A DNA stretch of 64,000 bases from Thalassovita sp. (lineage in GTDB: Bacteria > Pseudomonadota > Alphaproteobacteria > Rhodobacterales > Rhodobacteraceae). The stretch spans positions 107,398-171,397 of the forward strand of contig JARGPB010000008.1 of assembly GCA_029212905.1 (NCBI GenBank). Reading direction: 5' to 3'. The notes under the pieces are model-generated. The model saw only the letters and a program-made list of their open reading frames with translations, did not search any database and was not told where the DNA came from. Within the stretch, counting starts at the first letter, position 1, and every line of letters begins with the position of its first letter. Shown here one piece after another: positions 1 to 9,498 of the stretch. A program made the translations under genes and the position numbers.

Positions 1-753
1 GATTTCCAAATCCCGTTCGGTCAGGCCGATTTTCTCTGGGCGTCCGCCGACATGCATATTCGAACGTGTCTCACCCGCCTGCGGCACCCTGTTGATCGCG
101 CCAACAGGCTCACCATCAACCAGAATCACCCGCTTATCGCCGTTTGCGACGTCGGGCAGGAATTTCTGCACGATCAGCGGCTCGCGCGAGAATCCGGTGA
201 ACAGCTCGTGCAACGAAGACAGATTCCGGTCGCTTTCCGTCAGCCGGAACACTCCGGCTCCGCCATTCCCATACAGCGGCTTGAGGATGACATCACCATG
301 CGTGTTCTTGAACGCCCGGATCGTGTCCAAGTCGCGCGCGATTGTGGTCGGGGGCATGAGCTGCGGAAAGTCCAAAATCATCAGTTTTTCCGGATAGTTG
401 CGCACCCAAAATGGGTCATTCACCACCAGCGTTTTTGGATGGATGCGCTCCAGCAGATGGGTTGTGGTGATGTAGAACATATCGAAAGGCGGATCCTGGC
501 GCAGCCAAACGACGTCGAAATCCGCCAGATCCACCTCTTGCTCGTCCCCCAGGGAATAGTGATCGCCCACGACCTTCTGCACTGTCAGCGGCCAGCCTGT
601 GGCGGTGATCCGCCCCTCTTGATACGCGAGCTTGTCCGGCGTGTAGTAAAACAGCTCGTGCCCACGTTCTTGCGCCTCAAGCGCGATGCGGAATGTGCTG
701 TCCGCATAAATGTCGATCGGCCCGATCGGGTCCATCTGAAAGGCGATTTTCAT
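1..753 (-). CDS. gshB: glutathione synthetase (C-terminus cut by window edge)
   Basis: ATP-grasp ligase that joins glycine to gamma-glutamylcysteine, the last step of glutathione synthesis in the cytoplasm. The 251 visible residues begin MKIAFQMDPIGPI, the usual GshB start. They continue through the N-terminal domain (WLRQDPPFDMFY, about 85-97) and into the ATP-grasp domain (ILKPLYGNGGAGVF, about 155-168; RVPQAGETRSNMHVGG, about 222-237). The family is about 310 residues long, so roughly 60 are missing past base 1. The frame stays open to the edge. The next gene, yraN, is on the same strand upstream. Confidence 0.95.
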   Translation of the reverse strand, partial: MKIAFQMDPIGPIDIYADSTFRIALEAQERGHELFYYTPDKLAYQEGRITATGWPLTVQKVVGDHYSLGDEQEVDLADFDVVWLRQDPPFDMFYITTTHLLERIHPKTLVVNDPFWVRNYPEKLMILDFPQLMPPTTIARDLDTIRAFKNTHGDVILKPLYGNGGAGVFRLTESDRNLSSLHELFTGFSREPLIVQKFLPDVANGDKRVILVDGEPVGAINRVPQAGETRSNMHVGGRPEKIGLTERDLEI

Positions 754-811
754 CCGCAGTCCCCTTGCTTGCTTGCCCCCTTACATGGCGCAAGCGACGG
801 GGCAGGGCAAA

Positions 812-1210
812 TCAGAAATGGCCAAATGCATTTTCAAATATCTGTGCTTGGCCCTGCTGATCACAGCAGGCCAAGTCGAATCGCACCTCTGACAGGGATC
901 CCGCGGGCTGCTCTGCCAGGTATTCCTCGGCCGTGGCGCGAATTCTTTGGACTTGGGCAGGCCGAAGCCGCTCCATCGCCGCATCAATCGAGCGAGCGGC
1001 CTTTACCTCGACAAAAACCAAGGTAGCGCCGTCGCGCAGAACCAGATCAATCTCACCCACCGTGCCTCGCCAACGCTGCTGTAGAACGGTCCCACCCCGG
1101 CGCGCGTAGTGGCGCAGAATCTGTTGCTCCGCACTCTGACCAAAAAGGTTGGCGCGGGTTCCCCTGCGGCGCCGGGTTCGAAATTCGGGGGCAAGAGAGG
1201 CTGCGGTCAT
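812..1210 (-). CDS. YraN / UPF0102 nuclease-fold protein
   Basis: A 132-residue member of the UPF0102 (YraN) family, which has a restriction-endonuclease-like fold and no firmly assigned role. The expected signature is visible: GEIDLVL at about 52-58 and FVEVK at 66-70, giving E53, D55, E68 and K70 as the putative metal-site residues. The N-terminus is arginine-rich. Its start overlaps the end of rsmI by 4 bases, so the two are probably translationally coupled. In E. coli the same three genes (rsmI, lpoA, yraN) also sit together, with rsmI divergent from lpoA, although yraN lies on the lpoA side there. Confidence 0.88.
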   Translation of the reverse strand: MTAASLAPEFRTRRRRGTRANLFGQSAEQQILRHYARRGGTVLQQRWRGTVGEIDLVLRDGATLVFVEVKAARSIDAAMERLRPAQVQRIRATAEEYLAEQPAGSLSEVRFDLACCDQQGQAQIFENAFGHF

Positions 1211-2067
1211 TCACGATCCATTTTCAAAGCCAGTTGATAAACCTTTCTACGGGGCAACCCTGTTTGTTCCGCGACAGTATCCGCCGCGTCCCGAACCGAG
1301 CCATCCTGCAAGGCCTGTTTCACCAACACTTCTAAGTCCGCATCGCTAACATCCGGTAAACCCATACGGTCGACCAGCACCACTATTTCACCTTTCAGTG
1401 TGCGGTCAGCGCAGATCTGCGCCAATTCCCCCAACGGCGCGCGGATCACCTCCTCGAATTTCTTGGTCAGCTCCCGACATACGGCTGCCTCTCGCCCGGC
1501 ACCCAAAATCTCGGCGGCATCACGCAACATCGCGGCGACCCGTCTTGGTGATTCGTAGAAAACCAGCGTGCCAGGGACCTCTTTCAGCGCCTTGAGAGCA
1601 GTTTTTCGCTGCCCCGAACTGTTGGGCAGGAACCCGTTGAAAAAGAAACGATCAGTCGGCAGCCCCCCCACGGTCAGCGCCGTGATCACCGCAGAGGCCC
1701 CCGGCGCAGAAACCAACCCATACCCTTGATCACGGGCTGCGCGCGCCAGATCAAACCCTGGATCAGCCACCATAGGAGTCCCGGCCTCTGATGCATAAAC
1801 GACTGATTTTTCCTCGGCCAGCAAGGCCATGATGCGTGGTCGCACCTGGTTGCCGTTGTGGTCATGATAGCTGATCAGCGGCCTATCGCGCAGAGCCACG
1901 CCATGTATGTCCATCAGCCTGCGCAAGCTACGCGTGTCCTCGGCCACCAGCACGTCGGCAGAGGCCAGAATATCCAGCGCCCTCAGAGTGATATCCCGTG
2001 CGGTGCCAATAGGTGTGGCAACCAGATACAACCCTGGCTGCAACGAAACGATTTGCGGATTCAACAC
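1207..2067 (-). CDS. rsmI: 16S rRNA (cytidine-1402-2'-O)-methyltransferase
   Basis: A 286-residue SAM-dependent methyltransferase of the tetrapyrrole-methylase fold. It adds the 2'-O-methyl group to C1402 in the ribosomal decoding centre. The family start LYLVATPIG is at about 13-21, followed by the LVAEDTR segment, the SAM-loop region EAGTPMVADPG, and FFNGFLP and VFYESPRR further on. Length fits the family. It is divergent from the LpoA-like gene at 2153 across about 85 bases, which must hold both promoters, and it overlaps yraN at its 3' end. Confidence 0.95.
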   Translation of the reverse strand: MLNPQIVSLQPGLYLVATPIGTARDITLRALDILASADVLVAEDTRSLRRLMDIHGVALRDRPLISYHDHNGNQVRPRIMALLAEEKSVVYASEAGTPMVADPGFDLARAARDQGYGLVSAPGASAVITALTVGGLPTDRFFFNGFLPNSSGQRKTALKALKEVPGTLVFYESPRRVAAMLRDAAEILGAGREAAVCRELTKKFEEVIRAPLGELAQICADRTLKGEIVVLVDRMGLPDVSDADLEVLVKQALQDGSVRDAADTVAEQTGLPRRKVYQLALKMDRE

Positions 2068-2152
2068 TGGACCCCTTCTGAACGGTGTCTATTATTGGGC
2101 CTCGAAGACCAAAGGCGTAGTACCGCCTGCCCCCAGGGAGTAAAACCAGTCC

Positions 2153-3331
2153 ATGTTCGCCTTTTTGTCCGCCCCCCGCAACCTGATTACCCGTTTGTTC
2201 GCATTGCTCAGCCTGATGGTGCTGGCTGCCTGTGAACCAATCGCCATTGGCGGAGGCGGTCCACTGATCAACACCCAAGCCCCAGTCCCCGTTGCCCTGC
2301 TGGTGCCCCGAGGAGGCGGCAATTCAGGCGATGACATTTTGGCTCAAAGCCTTGAAAATGCGGCAAAACTAGCGATTTCAGACTTGGAGGGCGTCAAGAT
2401 CGACCTGCGCGTTTATGCGACCGCGGGTGATCCGGGCACAGCGCAAGCTCAGGCCATCAAGGCCGTGAATGATGGCGCGAAGATCATCCTTGGCCCCGTC
2501 TATAGCGCCGAGGCAAATGCCGTCGCGGTGGGCGTGGCCCCCAAGGGCGTGAATGTTTTGTCCTTCTCGAACAACTCGACCATTGCGGGCGGGAATCTGT
2601 TTATCCTGGGGCCAACCTTTGAAAACACAGCAAAGCGGCTGGTTCGCTATGCATCCCGTCAAGGCAAGGGCAATATCGTTATCGCGCATGATACCAACCT
2701 GGGCGGAGAACTGGGCAAGAACGCGATCCAAACCGCGATTGGCCAGACCGGTGGCAGCACCATGGCTGCGGCCGTCGGATACGAGTTCTCGCAGCAGGGT
2801 GTGGTTGCGGCCATTCCCAGCATCCGCAAAGCTGTCCAAAGCGGGGCCGCGAATGCGCTGTTCCTGACAGCAAATACGGATGGAGCGCTTCCGCTGGTCA
2901 CTCAATTGCTGATGGAAACCGGCGTCAGCCCCCAGAATGTGCAATACATGGGCCTTACACGCTGGGACGTCCCGCCCCAAACACTGGAACTGCCGGGCGT
3001 CCAGGGCGCGTGGTTTGCGATGCCTGACCCAACCATGACCCAGCGTTTCAGCAGCCGATACACACAGGCTTACGGTGCCCAGCCTCATTCGATTGGGGGG
3101 CTGGCCTATGACGGGGTCGCCGCCATCGGTGCGCTGGTCAAGGCCGGGAACGCGAACGCACTGACTGGGGCCGCACTGACACAAGGGGCGGGCTTCCAAG
3201 GGGTGAATGGCATCCTGCGTCTGCGAACGGACGGCACCAATGAACGCGGACTGGCGATTGCCCAGATCCAAAACAAGAAAGTCGTGATTGTTGACCCGGC
3301 ACCCCGCGCATTTGCCGGTGGTGGCAGCTAA
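2153..3331 (+). CDS. penicillin-binding protein activator (LpoA-like lipoprotein)
   Basis: A 392-residue lipoprotein with a periplasmic-binding-protein fold, of the family that includes the C-terminal domain of LpoA, the outer-membrane activator of PBP1A. A signal peptide ends in the lipobox LAAC with Cys27. The mature part carries the type-1 binding-protein pattern (VALLVPRGG, then VNDGAKIILGPVYS, VLSFSNN, and GLAYDGVAA near the end). It lacks the N-terminal TPR domain of E. coli LpoA, as is usual in alphaproteobacteria. The position next to rsmI and yraN supports the assignment, but activity on a particular PBP is inferred. The glnD start follows 15 bases after its stop. Confidence 0.85.
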   Translation: MFAFLSAPRNLITRLFALLSLMVLAACEPIAIGGGGPLINTQAPVPVALLVPRGGGNSGDDILAQSLENAAKLAISDLEGVKIDLRVYATAGDPGTAQAQAIKAVNDGAKIILGPVYSAEANAVAVGVAPKGVNVLSFSNNSTIAGGNLFILGPTFENTAKRLVRYASRQGKGNIVIAHDTNLGGELGKNAIQTAIGQTGGSTMAAAVGYEFSQQGVVAAIPSIRKAVQSGAANALFLTANTDGALPLVTQLLMETGVSPQNVQYMGLTRWDVPPQTLELPGVQGAWFAMPDPTMTQRFSSRYTQAYGAQPHSIGGLAYDGVAAIGALVKAGNANALTGAALTQGAGFQGVNGILRLRTDGTNERGLAIAQIQNKKVVIVDPAPRAFAGGGS

Positions 3332-3346
3332 TAAAAAGAAAAAAGA

Positions 3347-6106
3347 ATGAAAGACTTGCCTGATGCGCCGGACAGCCTGATCTGTCCGGCAGAACGTATT
3401 TTCAATATCCAAGAAACCGATGCTCTGCTTGCTCAGGCGGTGCAAGGTTTGACCGATCCGGGTGACATTCGCAACGCCGTTGTCCCGATCCTTATTCAGG
3501 CGCGAAAGGACGGGATGGAGGCGATAGCCTCGGCCTTTGCTGATAATCCGTTTGCCGCGCGCCCCACGACACGCGCCTACACTTGGCTGACCGACTGCAT
3601 TGTCGTGACGGCAATGGATATTTCATTGCGGCTGATGAACCCGCAAGGGAGCCCCGAGGAACGCCTGTCTCTGATCGCCGTCGGCGGCTATGGCCGTGGA
3701 GAGATGGCGACATTCTCGGACGTTGATCTACTGTTTTTGACGCCCCAGACAATCAGCGACTGGGCCGAAGGCGTCATCGAAGCCATGCTCTATATCCTGT
3801 GGGACCTGCGCCTTAAGGTTGGCCATGCCTCGCGGACCATCAAGGACTGTATCAAGCTGGGCAAAGAGGATTTCACCATCCGAACCGCCTTGCTGGAACA
3901 CCGTGTTTTGGCGGGAGACACTGATCTGGCCAAAGAGCTGGACCAGAAACTCTGGTCCGATCTATTCAAAGGTACCGCGCGGGAATTCATCGAAGCAAAG
4001 CTGGCCGAACGCGATGCCCGCCACACCCGTCAGGGCGGCCAACGCTATGTGGTCGAACCGAACGTCAAAGAAGGCAAGGGCGGCCTGCGCGATCTGCAAT
4101 CCCTGTTCTGGATCGCCAAGTATGTTCACGGTGTCCAAGACACTGCCGAACTGGTCCGCCTAAAGGTTTTTTCTTCGGACGAATACAAGACCTTTATCCG
4201 CGCCGAAGATTTCCTGTGGGCGGTGCGGTGCCATCTGCATCTGGTTACCAACCGCGCCTCTGACCAGCTCAACTTTGACCTTCAGGTCGAGGTCGCTGCG
4301 CGGATGGAATACAAAGACAAGGGCGGCCGCCGGGCCGTCGAACATTTCATGCAGGACTATTTCCGCCACGCAACAGCAACCGGCGACCTGACCCGCATTT
4401 TCCTGACCAAACTAGAAGCGATGCATGTCAAAGGCGCGCCGTTGCTGGAACGCATCTTCCGTCGATCGCCCAAGGTCAAATCGGGCTACACAGTCATCCA
4501 CAACCGGCTGGCCGTCGAGAATGAGAAGAAATTCCTTTCGGACAAGCTGAACCTTCTGCGCTTGTTCGAAGAAGCCCTGCGGACCGGGATGTTGATCCAT
4601 CCCGACGCTATGCGTCTTGTCACGGCGAACCTGCATCTGGTCGACGACGAACTGCGAAACGACAAAGAAGCCCGCCGCATTTTCCTGGACTTGATGCTGA
4701 AACACGGCAATCCCGAACGCGCCCTGCGCCGCATGAATGAACTGGGGGCATTGGGGACGTTTATCCCAGAGTTCCAGACTATCGTCGCGATGATGCAGTT
4801 CAACATGTATCACCACTACACCGTGGACGAGCACACGATCCAATGCATCAAGGTCCTCAGCGAGATCGAGCAGGGCGATCTGGTCGAAGAATTACCCGTC
4901 GCCAGCGGAATTCTGAAACGAGGCGTGAATCGCAGGGTGATCTATGTGGCGCTTTTGCTGCATGACATCGGCAAAGGCCGGGACGAGGATCACTCGGTCC
5001 TGGGGGCCAAGATTGCCCGCAAAGTCGCGCCGCGCCTGGGTCTGAATAAAACCGAATGTGAAACCGTAGAATGGCTGGTGCGCTATCACTTGCTGATGTC
5101 CGATATGGCGCAAAAACGCGATTTGTCTGACCCACGCACCCTGCGCGATTTCGCCAAGGCCGTGAAGACGCGCAAACGTCTGGATCTGCTGACCGTCCTA
5201 ACCGTCTGTGACATTCGCGGCGTCGGCCCCGGCACCTGGAACAACTGGAAAGCCATGCTGCTACGCCAGTTGCACCGAGAAACGGCCAATGCCCTGGAGC
5301 ATGGTCTCGAAGAGCTCAACCGCGAAAACCGCGGAGCCGAGGCGCGCCGCAAGCTGCGCGAAGCCTTGGACGGCTGGGATCCCGCAGCGCTGCGCCGGGA
5401 AACTTCACGTCATTATCCGCCCTATTGGCAGGGATTGGATACCGCAAGCCAGGTGATTTTCGCCCGTCTGTTACGGGACATTCCCGATGACGAAGTCCGG
5501 ATTGACCTGCACCTTGACGTCAACCGCGACGCCACCCGCGCCAGTTTTGCGATGATCGACCATCCGGGCATCTTCTCGCGGCTTGCGGGGGCTTTGGCAT
5601 TGGTTGGGGCTAACGTGGTGGACGCGCGCAGCTATACCACGAATGACGGATACGCGACCGCCGTGTTCTGGATTCAGGACGCAGATGGCCACCCCTACGA
5701 AGAGGTCAGGCTGCCGCGTCTCCGTAAGATGATCCAAAAAACCCTGATGGGCGAAGTCGTCGCAACCGAAGCCATGAAATCGCGCGACAAGATCAAGAAA
5801 CGCGAACGCGCCTTCAGAGTGCCGACTTCGATCACCTTCGACAACGAAGGATCAGAGATTTACACGATCATCGAAGTGGACACGCGCGACCGGCCCGGGC
5901 TCTTGTTTGATCTGACCCGCTCATTGGCCAACAGTAACGTCTACATCGCCAGCGCAGTCATCGCGACCTATGGCGAACAGGTGGTCGACACCTTCTATGT
6001 CAAAGACATGTTCGGGCTGAAATATCATTCCTCGGCCAAGCAGAAATCTCTGGAACGCAAGCTACGCGAAGCCATCGTCAAAGGCGCCGAAAGGGCAATT
6101 TCGTGA
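3347..6106 (+). CDS. glnD: bifunctional PII uridylyltransferase / uridylyl-removing enzyme
   Basis: The 919-residue nitrogen sensor that adds UMP to PII proteins when glutamine is low and removes it when glutamine is high. The domain order is visible: the nucleotidyltransferase motif GGYGRGEMATFSDVDLLF at 113-130 with the paired aspartates; an HD phosphohydrolase domain with LLHDIGKG near 538; and two C-terminal ACT domains starting near 728 and 842 (DHPGIFSRLAGAL and DRPGLLFDLTRSL), which bind glutamine. Length is normal. The stop overlaps the GTG start of murJ (GTGA), so the two are probably cotranscribed. Confidence 0.97.
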   Translation: MKDLPDAPDSLICPAERIFNIQETDALLAQAVQGLTDPGDIRNAVVPILIQARKDGMEAIASAFADNPFAARPTTRAYTWLTDCIVVTAMDISLRLMNPQGSPEERLSLIAVGGYGRGEMATFSDVDLLFLTPQTISDWAEGVIEAMLYILWDLRLKVGHASRTIKDCIKLGKEDFTIRTALLEHRVLAGDTDLAKELDQKLWSDLFKGTAREFIEAKLAERDARHTRQGGQRYVVEPNVKEGKGGLRDLQSLFWIAKYVHGVQDTAELVRLKVFSSDEYKTFIRAEDFLWAVRCHLHLVTNRASDQLNFDLQVEVAARMEYKDKGGRRAVEHFMQDYFRHATATGDLTRIFLTKLEAMHVKGAPLLERIFRRSPKVKSGYTVIHNRLAVENEKKFLSDKLNLLRLFEEALRTGMLIHPDAMRLVTANLHLVDDELRNDKEARRIFLDLMLKHGNPERALRRMNELGALGTFIPEFQTIVAMMQFNMYHHYTVDEHTIQCIKVLSEIEQGDLVEELPVASGILKRGVNRRVIYVALLLHDIGKGRDEDHSVLGAKIARKVAPRLGLNKTECETVEWLVRYHLLMSDMAQKRDLSDPRTLRDFAKAVKTRKRLDLLTVLTVCDIRGVGPGTWNNWKAMLLRQLHRETANALEHGLEELNRENRGAEARRKLREALDGWDPAALRRETSRHYPPYWQGLDTASQVIFARLLRDIPDDEVRIDLHLDVNRDATRASFAMIDHPGIFSRLAGALALVGANVVDARSYTTNDGYATAVFWIQDADGHPYEEVRLPRLRKMIQKTLMGEVVATEAMKSRDKIKKRERAFRVPTSITFDNEGSEIYTIIEVDTRDRPGLLFDLTRSLANSNVYIASAVIATYGEQVVDTFYVKDMFGLKYHSSAKQKSLERKLREAIVKGAERAIS

Positions 6107-7647
6107 AACCGATCCGCTTGATCTCGGGGTTTTTCACGGTTGGTATCTGGACACTGGCCAGCCGGATCCTGGGCTTTGTAAGGGACGCGATCATCCTGGC
6201 GTACCTGGGCACGGGCCCCGCGTACGAGGCCTATGTCGTCGCGTTCCGCCTACCCAACATGTTCCGCCGCTTCTTTGCCGAAGGTGCGTTTAACATGGCC
6301 TTCATCCCGATCTTCTCAAAGAAGCTCGAGGGGGGCGAGGACGCCGAAAATTTCGCCGCGCAGGCTTTTGCAGGGCTAACGACGATCTTGATCGTTCTGA
6401 CCCTGATCGCACAACTGGCGATGCCTTGGCTGATTTACGGGCTCGCATCGGGATTTGCGGGGCAGGAACAGTTCGATCTGTCGGTAGAGTTCGGGCGAAT
6501 TGCCTTTCCCTATATCCTGTTCATTTCTCTGGCCGCGCTGCTGTCCGGTGTCCTGAACGCATTGGGACGGTTTGCCGCCGCAGCCGCAGCCCCTGTGCTG
6601 TTGAACGTCATGCTGGTCAGCGTGATGACTGTGGCCGCGATACAAGGGGGGGACGTCGCCCGCACGCTGATGTGGACCATCCCGGTTGCAGGTGTTGCGC
6701 AGCTCGCTCTGGTCTGGATCGCTGCGCGCAAGGCAGGTTTCCACGTTCACATGAAACGCCCACGGCTGACGCCAGATATGCGTCGCCTGATCCGCGTCGC
6801 AATCCCTGCCGCCCTTGCCGGAGGCGTGGTGCAGGTAAACCTGTTGGTTGGCCAGCAGGTCGCCAGCTATTTCGACCGTGCTGTGGGGTGGCTCTATGCA
6901 GCGGATCGACTGTATCAATTACCACTAGGCGTCGTAGGCATCGCCATTGGCGTTGTTCTGCTGCCCGACCTTTCGCGCCGCCTGAAGGCCGATGATGGCG
7001 ACGGTGCCCGCAATGCTCTGTCGCGCGCAGCCGAGGTATCCCTGGCGCTGACCATCCCCGCCGCCGTGGCGCTGATCGTGATCCCGCTACCGCTGGTGTC
7101 CGTCCTTTTCGAGCGAGGCGCAACCACCGCCGACGACAGTGCCTCCATCGCCTTGGCCGTGGCAATCTATGGCTTGGGGCTGCCTGCCTTTGTCGTCCAG
7201 AAAATTCTACAGCCCCTGTTTTTCGCACGCGAAGACACCCGACGCCCATTCAACTATGCCGTCGTTGCCATGGCTGTGAACGCTGCAATTGCCATCGGGT
7301 TGTCCCCGGTGATTGGCTGGATCGCCTGCGCAATCGCAACCACATTGGCCGGGTGGTGCATGGTGGCCCTACTGTCGATCGGCGCGCGCCCCTTTGGCGA
7401 TGTTGCCCGGTTCGACTCCCGTTTTCACCGCCGTATCTGGCGCATCATCGCAGCGTCCATCGTGATGGGAGCCTGCCTGTGGGGCGCGATGGCAGTGCTG
7501 AACCCATTTCTGGGCATGGCCGGCCTGCGCTATGGCGCCCTAGCGGCGTTGATCGTGATTGGAATGCTCAGCTATTTCGGCACGGGGCAACTGATCGGTG
7601 CATTCCAATTGTCCGAATTCAAACGAACCCTGCGCCGAGGCGGCTGA
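6103..7647 (+). CDS. murJ: lipid II flippase MurJ (MviN)
   Basis: A 514-residue integral membrane protein of the MOP superfamily that flips lipid II to the periplasmic face for peptidoglycan synthesis. It has about 14 hydrophobic segments and the characteristic N-terminal region SRILGFVRDAIILAYLGTG followed by PNMFRRFFAEGAFNMAFIPIF. The start is GTG at 6103, overlapping the glnD stop, and no better ATG lies nearby. It is followed directly by the convergent rhomboid-like gene, with no spacer between the two stop codons. Confidence 0.96.
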   Translation: MKPIRLISGFFTVGIWTLASRILGFVRDAIILAYLGTGPAYEAYVVAFRLPNMFRRFFAEGAFNMAFIPIFSKKLEGGEDAENFAAQAFAGLTTILIVLTLIAQLAMPWLIYGLASGFAGQEQFDLSVEFGRIAFPYILFISLAALLSGVLNALGRFAAAAAAPVLLNVMLVSVMTVAAIQGGDVARTLMWTIPVAGVAQLALVWIAARKAGFHVHMKRPRLTPDMRRLIRVAIPAALAGGVVQVNLLVGQQVASYFDRAVGWLYAADRLYQLPLGVVGIAIGVVLLPDLSRRLKADDGDGARNALSRAAEVSLALTIPAAVALIVIPLPLVSVLFERGATTADDSASIALAVAIYGLGLPAFVVQKILQPLFFAREDTRRPFNYAVVAMAVNAAIAIGLSPVIGWIACAIATTLAGWCMVALLSIGARPFGDVARFDSRFHRRIWRIIAASIVMGACLWGAMAVLNPFLGMAGLRYGALAALIVIGMLSYFGTGQLIGAFQLSEFKRTLRRGG

Positions 7648-8331
7648 TCACCGGTGGCGCAGGATGTCCCGCACCCGCCGCCATCCGCCAGGCACCAGCA
7701 GAAACGACAGCATGAACCCGATCACAAACGCGGCCACATCCGCGATCCAATCAGGCTGGCTCCCGAAAACCAGGCCAAACACCAGTTGGATCGCCAACAA
7801 AATACCGACCAGACGAAAGGCGTGCAGCCGGTTCTGCCCAACCACTCCCAAGCGCATCCACATCAGGAAACTATATGCCCCAATCAGCGCATAAACGCCT
7901 GGAAACGCGCCGATCAGCGCGAACTGGGATTGTGCGACCAGGCCATAGACAACGGCCCCCACAACAATCCCCGCCAGAAAAATTAACAAGGTCGCGAGCT
8001 GCGAAAACACCTTACCGACCATGTTACCCAGCGCCAGCAGCATCACCCCAGCAAACAGCGCCTGCGAGAATGATCCGTGCACAAAAGCATAACTGACCGT
8101 ACGGATCAGATGCTCGGTCGGCCATTGGCCCAGCTCCAGCATCTTGCGAAACACCGGCGCCGAGAACCCATAGGTCTGCACCGCATCCAGCCGCCACCCC
8201 ACGGCCTGCGCCCCCCCCATCAGCCCCCGCGCACCAAGGCTGAAAACGATCTCAATCCCCATAATCAGCAGGAAAAGCGCAACAACCACCGGCGGAAGCG
8301 TTTGGAAGGGCGAGTTATTCTGGCTGTTCAT
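7648..8331 (-). CDS. rhomboid-fold membrane protein, catalytic dyad missing
   Basis: A 227-residue polytopic membrane protein related to rhomboid intramembrane serine proteases. The hydrophobic pattern and several rhomboid landmarks are present (YAFVHGSFSQALFAG at about 81-95; ALIGAFPGVYALIGAY at 138-153). In active rhomboids the second segment reads GxSGxxxGLxGA with the nucleophilic serine. Here the matching position is Phe143, followed by Pro. The catalytic histidine expected in the last core helix (HLGGF type) is replaced within ADVAAFVIGF by Asp198. I therefore call it a pseudoprotease. The ATG at 8331 was chosen because the open frame above it runs into the divergent trpS gene. Confidence 0.8.
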   Translation of the reverse strand: MNSQNNSPFQTLPPVVVALFLLIMGIEIVFSLGARGLMGGAQAVGWRLDAVQTYGFSAPVFRKMLELGQWPTEHLIRTVSYAFVHGSFSQALFAGVMLLALGNMVGKVFSQLATLLIFLAGIVVGAVVYGLVAQSQFALIGAFPGVYALIGAYSFLMWMRLGVVGQNRLHAFRLVGILLAIQLVFGLVFGSQPDWIADVAAFVIGFMLSFLLVPGGWRRVRDILRHR

Positions 8332-8403
8332 CGGGCTTTCCTTGACGAGGCTTTGGGCCATGGGTAAGCCACCGGGACTGATTAATCCAGACGGAGATAC
8401 ACC

Positions 8404-9450
8404 ATGTCGGATGCGGTCCAAACGCAATCCACCCCGAACGCCGGTTTTACCCCGCGCGTGTTTTCGGGCATTCAGCCCTCGGGTGGGCTGACCCTTGGCA
8501 ATTACCTGGGCGCGATCAAGCGCTTTGTTGATAAGCAAGACAGCGGAATTCAGACCATCTATTGCATGGTCGATCTGCACGCCATCACCGTCTGGCAAGA
8601 CCCCGAGGCCCTGCGCCGCCAAACACGCGAATTGTGCGCGGGTTACATCGCCAGCGGCATCGACCCGGAAAAATCCATCCTGTTCAACCAAAGCCAGGTA
8701 ACCGAGCACGCGCAGCTGGGCTGGATCTTCAACACCGTGGCGCGCATGGGCTGGATGCAGCGCATGACCCAGTGGAAAGACAAGGCCGGCAAGAACTCTC
8801 AAAACGCCTCGCTTGGCCTGTTCGCCTATCCGGCGCTAATGGCGGCCGACATCCTGCTGTATCACGCGACCGAGGTTCCGGTGGGCGAGGATCAGAAACA
8901 GCATGTCGAACTGACTCGCGACATCGCGGCCAAGTTCAACCATGACTATGGCGTCGATTTCTTTCCCATGCCCGAACCCGTGATCGAGGGCGCGGCCACC
9001 CGCGTCATGTCACTGCGCGATGGCACCAAGAAAATGTCGAAATCCGATCCCTCGGATGCCAGCCGCATCAACATGACCGACGATGCCGACACCCTGGCCA
9101 AGAAAATCCGCAAGGCAAAGACCGACCCCGAGGCCCTGCCCTCGGAGGCGAAAGGCCTGGAAGGCCGCGCTGACGCCCGCAATTTGGTGAACATCTTTGC
9201 CGCCCTGTCAGATCAAACCGTAGATCAGGTTCTGACCGAGGTCGGCGGCAAACAGTTTTCCGAGTTCAAACCGCTTCTGGCGGATCTGGCTGTGGCAAAG
9301 CTGTCGCCGATCTCGGGGGAAATGTCCCGTCTGATGCAGGACCCTGCGGAAATCGACCGCATCTTGGGCCGCGGAGCCGAACGCGCCCGTGAAATCGCCG
9401 CGCCGATCCTGAATCAGACCTACGATATCGTCGGCATGATCCGCAGCTAA
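8404..9450 (+). CDS. trpS: tryptophanyl-tRNA synthetase
   Basis: A 348-residue class I aminoacyl-tRNA synthetase that charges tRNA-Trp. The start MSDAVQTQ is followed by FSGIQPSGGLTLGNYLGA (about 20-37), which contains the HIGH-type motif as TLGN, and by the KMSKS loop KKMSKSDP near 210. EVPVGEDQKQHVELTRDIA is the typical tryptophan-pocket region. It is divergent from the rhomboid-like gene, with about 70 bases between the two starts. A hairpin follows its stop. Confidence 0.97.
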   Translation: MSDAVQTQSTPNAGFTPRVFSGIQPSGGLTLGNYLGAIKRFVDKQDSGIQTIYCMVDLHAITVWQDPEALRRQTRELCAGYIASGIDPEKSILFNQSQVTEHAQLGWIFNTVARMGWMQRMTQWKDKAGKNSQNASLGLFAYPALMAADILLYHATEVPVGEDQKQHVELTRDIAAKFNHDYGVDFFPMPEPVIEGAATRVMSLRDGTKKMSKSDPSDASRINMTDDADTLAKKIRKAKTDPEALPSEAKGLEGRADARNLVNIFAALSDQTVDQVLTEVGGKQFSEFKPLLADLAVAKLSPISGEMSRLMQDPAEIDRILGRGAERAREIAAPILNQTYDIVGMIRS

Positions 9451-9459
9451 TCAACAGCC

Positions 9460-9487
9460 GCCCCGCAGGACACTCTGCTTGCGGGGC
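9460..9487. terminator. hairpin between convergent trpS and lipoprotein gene
   Basis: An inverted repeat GCCCCGCA / TGCGGGGC with a 12-base loop sits 9 bases after the trpS stop and 11 bases before the stop of the convergent lipoprotein gene. There is no clear T-run on either side, so it may stabilise 3' ends or terminate weakly rather than act as a classic intrinsic terminator. Confidence 0.5.
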
Positions 9488-9498
9488 GCATCTGGCCC

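Noticed and set aside
52..1026. A 324-codon plus-strand frame over gshB and yraN
   Set aside because: It is antisense to two clear genes and has low-complexity, arginine- and proline-rich content; GC-rich DNA keeps such frames open.
8332..8802. N-terminal extension of the rhomboid-like protein
   Set aside because: It would overlap trpS on the other strand by about 400 bases, and the translated part looks like an antisense shadow of TrpS.
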